A model generated the notes under the pieces. It ran no database searches. It was given only the letters and a program-made list of their open reading frames with translations, and was not told the origin of the DNA. A program made the translations under genes and the position numbers. From DASWDH01 sp035318505 (GTDB lineage: Bacteria > Myxococcota_A > Polyangia > Polyangiales > Polyangiaceae), in assembly GCA_035318505.1 (NCBI GenBank), contig DATHEQ010000265.1, positions 1-10,943 on the forward strand: a stretch of 10,943 nt of DNA, read 5' to 3'. How positions within the stretch are numbered: position 1 is the first letter of the stretch; the number at the start of each line of letters is the position of its first letter. This document shows, one piece after another, positions 8,001-10,943 of this stretch.

Positions 8001-8019
8001 CGCTCCGGGGGACGGAGCG
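8001..8019 (-). promoter_or_regulatory. Hairpin covering the hrpB ribosome-binding site
   Basis: A perfect 7-bp inverted repeat (CGCTCCG / CGGAGCG) with a 5-base loop lies just upstream of the hrpB ATG. On the mRNA strand the downstream arm contains the GGAG that serves as the ribosome-binding sequence, so folding would hide it. It lacks a T-tract, so it is not a classical terminator. Whether it regulates anything is inference. Confidence 0.35.
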
Positions 8020-8049
8020 GCACAGAGGTGTAACACCGCGCGAGCGCGA

Positions 8050-8439
8050 TTACCTGGGAGCGGCCGAGGGATGCCGACATCGACAGTGCGATGCCGCCAG
8101 CGCGACCAGCCTCTTGACGTCGAGCGGCTTGGACAGGAGCGACGTCCGCTCGGCGCCTCGCACCCGGCTGTAAGCCTGCATCACGCCCGGGTTGGCGGAC
8201 ATCAAAGCCACGGGAATGTCATTCAAGGTCGGGTTCTTGAGCAATCGCTCGACGAAGTCCCACCCCGTCTCACCGGGCATCATCACATCGAGCAAGATGA
8301 GGCATGGCTTGGTCCCTTCGTGCAGCATGCCGAGCACCGCGCGGCTGCTCTCGGCCGAAGCCGTCGGAAAGCCCTGGTGCCGCAGCCGCTGCTCGATGAG
8401 GCTCCGCGCCGCTTCGTCGCCGTCAACTACGAGAATCAC
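8050..8439 (-). CDS. Single-domain response regulator (CheY-like receiver)
   Basis: 129 residues from a GTG, consisting of a receiver domain only. The phosphoacceptor is Asp51 in LILLDVMMPG. The conserved Ser is Ser81 (ALMSANP) and the conserved Lys is Lys104 (LLSKPLD). The acidic pocket is DGD (6-8), one residue off the usual paired Asp. There is no output domain, so it probably passes phosphate or a docking signal to a partner. No histidine kinase is in the window. The frame is open back to an ATG at 8496 (148 residues), but those extra codons have a poorer G/C third-position bias. The GTG at 8439 gives the standard receiver N-terminus (ILVVDGDE) with AAAGGGG just before it, at a rather short spacing. 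It reads toward hrpB, with a 56-base gap, and is divergent from the tRNA. Confidence 0.87.
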   Translation of the reverse strand: MILVVDGDEAARSLIEQRLRHQGFPTASAESSRAVLGMLHEGTKPCLILLDVMMPGETGWDFVERLLKNPTLNDIPVALMSANPGVMQAYSRVRGAERTSLLSKPLDVKRLVALAASHCRCRHPSAAPR

Positions 8440-8627
8440 TTGCCCCTTTACCCCGTGAGCCGCGCCTTCCCCGGCGAAAGCACGCCTTCCCAGCATACCC
8501 GCGCAGCAAAGCCGGCGCGCCTTTTCGCCGCCTTTCGCCCGGGACAGCGACGAAGGCGCGCAAATCTATCGAAACGACCCACCCACCCGTGCTAAACACT
8601 CCCGCCCCGCGCCCAAAGAGAAAGTTA

Positions 8628-8699
<72 letters not shown>

Positions 8700-8803
8700 C
8701 TCAGTGATTACGCGAGATTAGCCGAAAAAATAGGCTGCCGCGTGAGACCCGATTCGATACCCGGTTGAGCGCTCGCTCCCATAGCCGCGCGATGCGCGCG
8801 CCG

Positions 8804-8823
8804 AATTGGGCCGCAATTGGGCC
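8804..8823. repeat. Tandem AATTGGGCC pair, 11-base period
   Basis: AATTGGGCC occurs at 8804-8812 and again at 8815-8823. The two copies are 11 bases apart, about one helical turn, so a protein could bind both on the same DNA face. The position between the tRNA and the integrase fits an arm-type or accessory-factor site, but nothing in the sequence proves it. Confidence 0.5.
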
Positions 8824-8887
8824 CGGGCGCGGCGGCGCGGTACTAAAAAACGCGTGCGGTCCGCAGTGTTTCAAAGCGCACCCCTGC

Positions 8888-8920
8888 AGGGACCTACGGT
8901 CTCCCAAACCGTAGGTCCCT
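8888..8920. repeat. Perfect 13-bp inverted repeat with 7-base spacer resembling a recombinase core site
   Basis: The arms are AGGGACCTACGGT (8888-8900) and ACCGTAGGTCCCT (8908-8920), exactly complementary, with spacer CTCCCAA. The inner 5 bp (ACGGT / ACCGT), the 7-base spacing and the following AGGTC match the anticodon stem, loop length and variable loop of the tRNA-Thr gene about 240 bases away. The shared string AAACCGTAGGTC is 12 bases long. Tyrosine recombinases cross over between inverted core sites separated by 6-8 bases, so this is a plausible core attachment site or a remnant of one. There is no T-tract on either side, so a classical terminator is unlikely. Confidence 0.7.
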
Positions 8921-8937
8921 CGAGCCGCCCGAACCGA

Positions 8938-10079
8938 CTACTTGTTCTGTCCCGCTGTGGACTCCTGCGTCGGACGCCCTGCGGTCTCGCTCACGGCGTC
9001 CTTCATCACGGACGCACCTAGCCTGGCGTAGCGCTAAGTGACCTTGATGTCCGAATGACCGAGGTACTCCTTCACCTCCTCGAGGCGCCAAGCGCTTCCC
9101 CACCATCCCGCCAGAAGCGACGACGCGCAGGTCGCGATGAGCTCTTTCGCATCTCCTTCGGCATTTCTTCTAGCCACGCGCGCAGCAACTCCGCCGCACG
9201 CGGCAGCAGGAAAACATCACGCGCCCGCTGGTCCCCTCGCTGCTCCTTGACCGGGCCACGCTCTGAACCGAACCGAATCCGCATCCATGGGTGCTGCTCG
9301 GCAAGATGCACATCGGCGCGCTCGAGGTTCCATTGCTCCGATTGCCGTACTCCGGTCCAGAGGGCGAAGAGGATGAGCACCTGCATGTATCGGTGAGAAA
9401 AAACGGCGCCTTCGATCCGTCGCTGGCCTTCAAGATCTAGAACGTGCCATTTGTCACCCGTCACATCGTTGCCCTTTGCTCGCGCGGGAACTCGCAGAGA
9501 CCGGAACGGATTACCCGGGGCAAGCTGCATCCTGACTGCCGCATCGAGGCCGCCGTTGATCATGGTCAAAGCGTTCTTGATCCGACTACGGGAAAGTTGG
9601 CGTCCGTTGCGCGAATGCGCGTGTTCGTATTGGATCCGCCGCCGCAACATTCGGTCAAGCCACTCTTCCGCGTCGATGTTGCCGAGCCTGCTCAGTTCCT
9701 TCTGGCCCAAGGGATCCTCGCAAACGAACAATTGCAACATGTTCCGCTCGTCCTTCACACCGCGCTTCCCGTGCAATTCACGACGGTCGAGGTGACCGAC
9801 CCCAAACTCCGAGAGCGTCGGGCCACGATTCTTGGCGAAGTTTTTTCTGTGCGCCTCGGCGGCCGCGCGGGCCTCCGATTCACTTGCGAAGAGCCCCAAC
9901 GACACGCGCTTTCCCTCAACCCGTACACGCGCCCGCCACCGGTCCTTGTATTGGTCCACACTGCCCGTCGGTGCCGGGCCCGACTTCTTTCGGCGTTTTC
10001 CGTTTCGTCGCGTCGGGCGCTTCTCATCGTTTCCGTCGCTAGCGACATCGTTTGCTTTTGTTATCCATCTATTTGTCAA
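8938..10079 (-). pseudogene. Tyrosine recombinase (phage-type integrase), disrupted
   Basis: The intact part is 335 codons from a TTG at 10079 to 9072. It has a basic N-terminus, an arm/AP2-like strand region (YKDRWRARVRVEGKRVSLGLF, residues 44-64, ending in EARAAAEAHRKNF), a core-binding helical domain (about 110-195) and the first catalytic Arg at 245 (WTGVRQSEQW). The C-terminus continues in another frame as TCASSLLAGWWG then YLGHSDIKVT. An amber codon at 9034-9036 then stands where ERYA is expected, and the frame closes at 8938 after RYARLG. From WLEEMP to TCASS only about 15 residues remain where relatives have tens more, so the segment with the HxLR box appears deleted with a frameshift. 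The Tyr (in RYA) is separated by the stop. This makes an active enzyme unlikely. The gene converges on tRNA-Thr and presumably mediated island insertion there. The start is uncertain, as no good ribosome-binding sequence is seen. Confidence 0.85.
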
Positions 10080-10164
10080 TATGAACTGCTTTCAGAGCGC
10101 TAGAGCGCTCCGATTTTCTTATTCCGCTAAGCCTCACCATTTTGCGGCGCTCTAGGCTTCAGCA
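10080..10164. promoter_or_regulatory. Upstream region of the integrase with nested inverted repeats
   Basis: Directly upstream of the integrase start lies GAGCGCT-AG-AGCGCTC (10095-10110), a 7-bp dyad with a 2-base centre. A second, longer-range inverted pair joins CTAGAGCGC (10100-10108) and GCGCTCTAG (10147-10155). The DNA is AT-richer than the rest of the window. Such dyads before integrase genes can be operators for a repressor or excisionase-like protein. A TTGACA occurs at the very start codon, but no matching -10 element is placed sensibly. Confidence 0.4.
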
Positions 10165-10366
10165 ATGCCTGTCGCGAAGGGACCTCGCCCGGACCGCGGG
10201 TCGTCAAAGGCGCACGACGACCTCAGCAACCGACCAAGTCATCGACCTGCTCCTGGAGCGCGCGCAAGCAGTCACGGCCAACATCTTCGCCATGGCGTGC
10301 GGGCGGTGCGGCGCCAACGCCCCCGCAGCGCTGACGTCCTGGCAGGTGATGTCGCGGGTCCCATGA
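10165..10366 (+). pseudogene. Small unrecognised coding remnant with a probable frameshift
   Basis: From the ATG at 10165 a frame with strong G/C third positions reads MPVAKGPRPDRGSSKAHDDL. At about 10220-10235 the coding-like signal moves to the frame one base over and reads DQVIDLLLERAQAVTANIF, then AMACGRCGANAPAALTSWQV, stopping at TGA 10366. The second half has low Arg content and a natural amino-acid mix, unlike an antisense shadow, and includes two cysteines in CGRC. I do not recognise a family. One extra base (or two lost) would join the halves into about 66 codons. It could also be two unrelated spurious frames. A weak AGG precedes the ATG by 9 bases. Confidence 0.3.
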
Positions 10367-10521
10367 TTTCACCCGTGCATGCCGCACCGGTACACGCTGG
10401 GGCGCGTCCGTCATGACCGGCGTGCGCACGACGTGCCGTTGTGCCCGCGCTCCATTCGCTCTCGACGCGAGCGCTCAAAGATCCAACCAGGCGCACGTGA
10501 CTGCATGATAAATTCCGGCCC
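10367..10521. other. Intergenic stretch with no gene seen
   Basis: No supported gene. Short frames on both strands here are Arg/Pro/His-rich and have no ribosome-binding sequence. The only structure noticed is a small CGCTC / GAGCG hairpin around 10457. The AT-rich GATAAAT at about 10507 could be part of a promoter for the antitoxin-like gene, but no -35 element is clear. Confidence 0.4.
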
Positions 10522-10846
10522 ATGAGCATCCCGGGTATTCGCGGTCGAGTGGAGGGGGGCGTCATCAAACTTCAGCAACCACTGCCGGAGGGCGCCGAGG
10601 TTACTCGTCCTTCGCGTCGGTCGGGTCACGATCAACGGCGAAGAGCGGGAATACGAATACGAACCCATCGGCGATGATCTCGACGACGACGAGCGGGCGG
10701 CTCTCCACGCCTCCCTCTTCGAGTCCCGCCAGGAAATGCTCGACGGCGACGTCGTTCCATTTAAAGAGGCACTGCAAGCGCTTCTTGACCAAGACGAGGA
10801 AAAAGAGTGGAGTTTCCCGGATTTTCCGGACAGATTGTTGATGTGA
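10522..10846 (+). pseudogene. Antitoxin-like protein (DUF104/AF2212-like N-terminus), frameshifted
   Basis: The ATG at 10522 begins MSIPGIRGRVEGGVIKLQQ and then PLPEGAEV, a short beta-type start typical of DUF104/AF2212-like antitoxins. At about 10603 the frame must shift by one base to continue as LVLRVGRVTINGEEREYEY, then an acidic stretch, then ERAALHASLFESRQEMLDGD and KEALQALLDQDEEKEW, ending DRLLM at TGA 10846. The C-terminal half resembles the ALHASLDE-type helix of addiction-module antitoxins. Without the shift, translation ends at a TGA near 10673 after an Arg-rich nonsense tail. If restored, the product would be about 107 residues. No toxin gene is seen beside it. The one-base lesion may be a real mutation or a sequencing error. 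Confidence 0.6.
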
Positions 10847-10943
10847 CTATGCCGCGAGCAGAGCGGAATGCGCCAGCTCGAAGTTGATGGGCGATTGATT
10901 TCCGGCGGCGGAATGTCGCCGCTTCGTGTTGTAGTAGTTCTCG
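10847..10943 (-). mobile_element. IS3-type transposase, C-terminal fragment cut by window edge
   Basis: The reverse strand from the window edge reads ENYYNTKRRHSAAGNQSPIN then FELAHSALLAA and stops at TAG (10847-10849). YYNTKRRHSAAG-x-x-SPINFE is the conserved end of the DDE integrase-type transposase (OrfB) of IS3-family elements, just past the catalytic Glu helix. Only 31 codons are in view, so it cannot be judged whether the rest is intact. Its stop abuts the stop of the antitoxin-like gene with no gap. The terminal repeat of the element would be expected a little further left, within the antitoxin-like frame, but I could not identify it. Confidence 0.8.

Larger units (their letters stand above)
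8700..8937. other. Gap between tRNA and integrase, attachment-site-like DNA
   Basis: No gene is supported here. The stretch separates the 3' end of the tRNA from the broken integrase. It contains a tandem 9-base repeat (8804-8823) and a perfect 13-bp inverted repeat with a 7-base spacer (8888-8920), part of which copies the tRNA anticodon arm. This is where an integrase core site and accessory binding sites would be expected. A short minus-strand frame (8701-8907) has no ribosome-binding sequence and no recognisable product. Confidence 0.5.

Noticed and set aside
7994..8080. N-terminal extension of hrpB by 29 codons
   Set aside because: It would overlap the response regulator and start with residues unlike HrpB. 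The ATG at 7993 has a ribosome-binding sequence and gives the family's usual N-terminus.
8888..8920. Rho-independent terminator shared by tRNA and integrase
   Set aside because: The hairpin is strong but has no T-run on either side, and its inner part copies the tRNA anticodon arm, which points to a recombination site instead.
8880..8940. Second tRNA gene (Gly-CCC or Pro-GGG) at the inverted repeat
   Set aside because: Only an anticodon-arm-like hairpin is present. No acceptor stem, D arm or T arm can be formed with the flanking bases on either strand.
10143..10429. Several short frames on both strands as separate small genes
   Set aside because: Most are Arg/Pro/His-rich without ribosome-binding sequences. 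Only the composite 10165-10366 signal has gene-like codon use.

Overview
This is a GC-rich window (about 68-70% by eye) from a bacterial chromosome. Codon third positions are strongly G/C, which produces many long antisense open frames. The LuxR-type regulator, the single-domain response regulator and the very high GC suggest a myxobacterium, probably of the Polyangiales/Sorangiineae. That assignment is an inference from style and not from a marker gene.

The left three quarters (about 16-8439) is chromosomal backbone, with eight genes all on the minus strand. In order of transcription they are: a single-domain response regulator, the ATP-dependent helicase HrpB, a 70-residue two-helix membrane protein, an SPFH/band-7 (prohibitin-like) membrane protein, a 176-residue membrane protein, a GMC-family FAD oxidoreductase, a LuxR-type regulator, and an alanine-rich helical (coiled-coil) protein. 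The block from hrpB to the GMC gene is extremely compact. Three of its four junctions are 4-base ATGA stop/start overlaps, and the fourth is either a 1-base overlap or a 14-base gap. These five genes are therefore probably co-transcribed and translationally coupled. The natural reading is a membrane-associated oxidoreductase unit (GMC flavoenzyme, small two-helix partner, SPFH scaffold) appended to a housekeeping helicase gene. Its substrate cannot be read from the sequence.

At 8628-8699 there is an intact tRNA-Thr(CGU) gene on the plus strand, which marks a boundary. To its right the DNA is accessory in character. It holds a tyrosine-recombinase integrase converging on the tRNA, in the usual layout of a tRNA-targeting genomic island. 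The integrase is broken: the segment carrying the HxLR(HT) box is lost by deletion and frameshift, and an amber codon sits just before the catalytic Tyr. Between the tRNA and the integrase is a perfect 13-bp inverted repeat with a 7-base spacer. Its inner part and right flank copy the anticodon stem and variable loop of the tRNA, so it looks like a recombinase crossover site.

Further right the accessory DNA is decaying. There is a small unrecognised frame with a probable frameshift, then a DUF104/antitoxin-like gene with a 1-base frameshift, and finally the last 31 codons of an IS3-type transposase running off the window edge. I found no CRISPR array, no rRNA and no convincing Rho-independent terminator.
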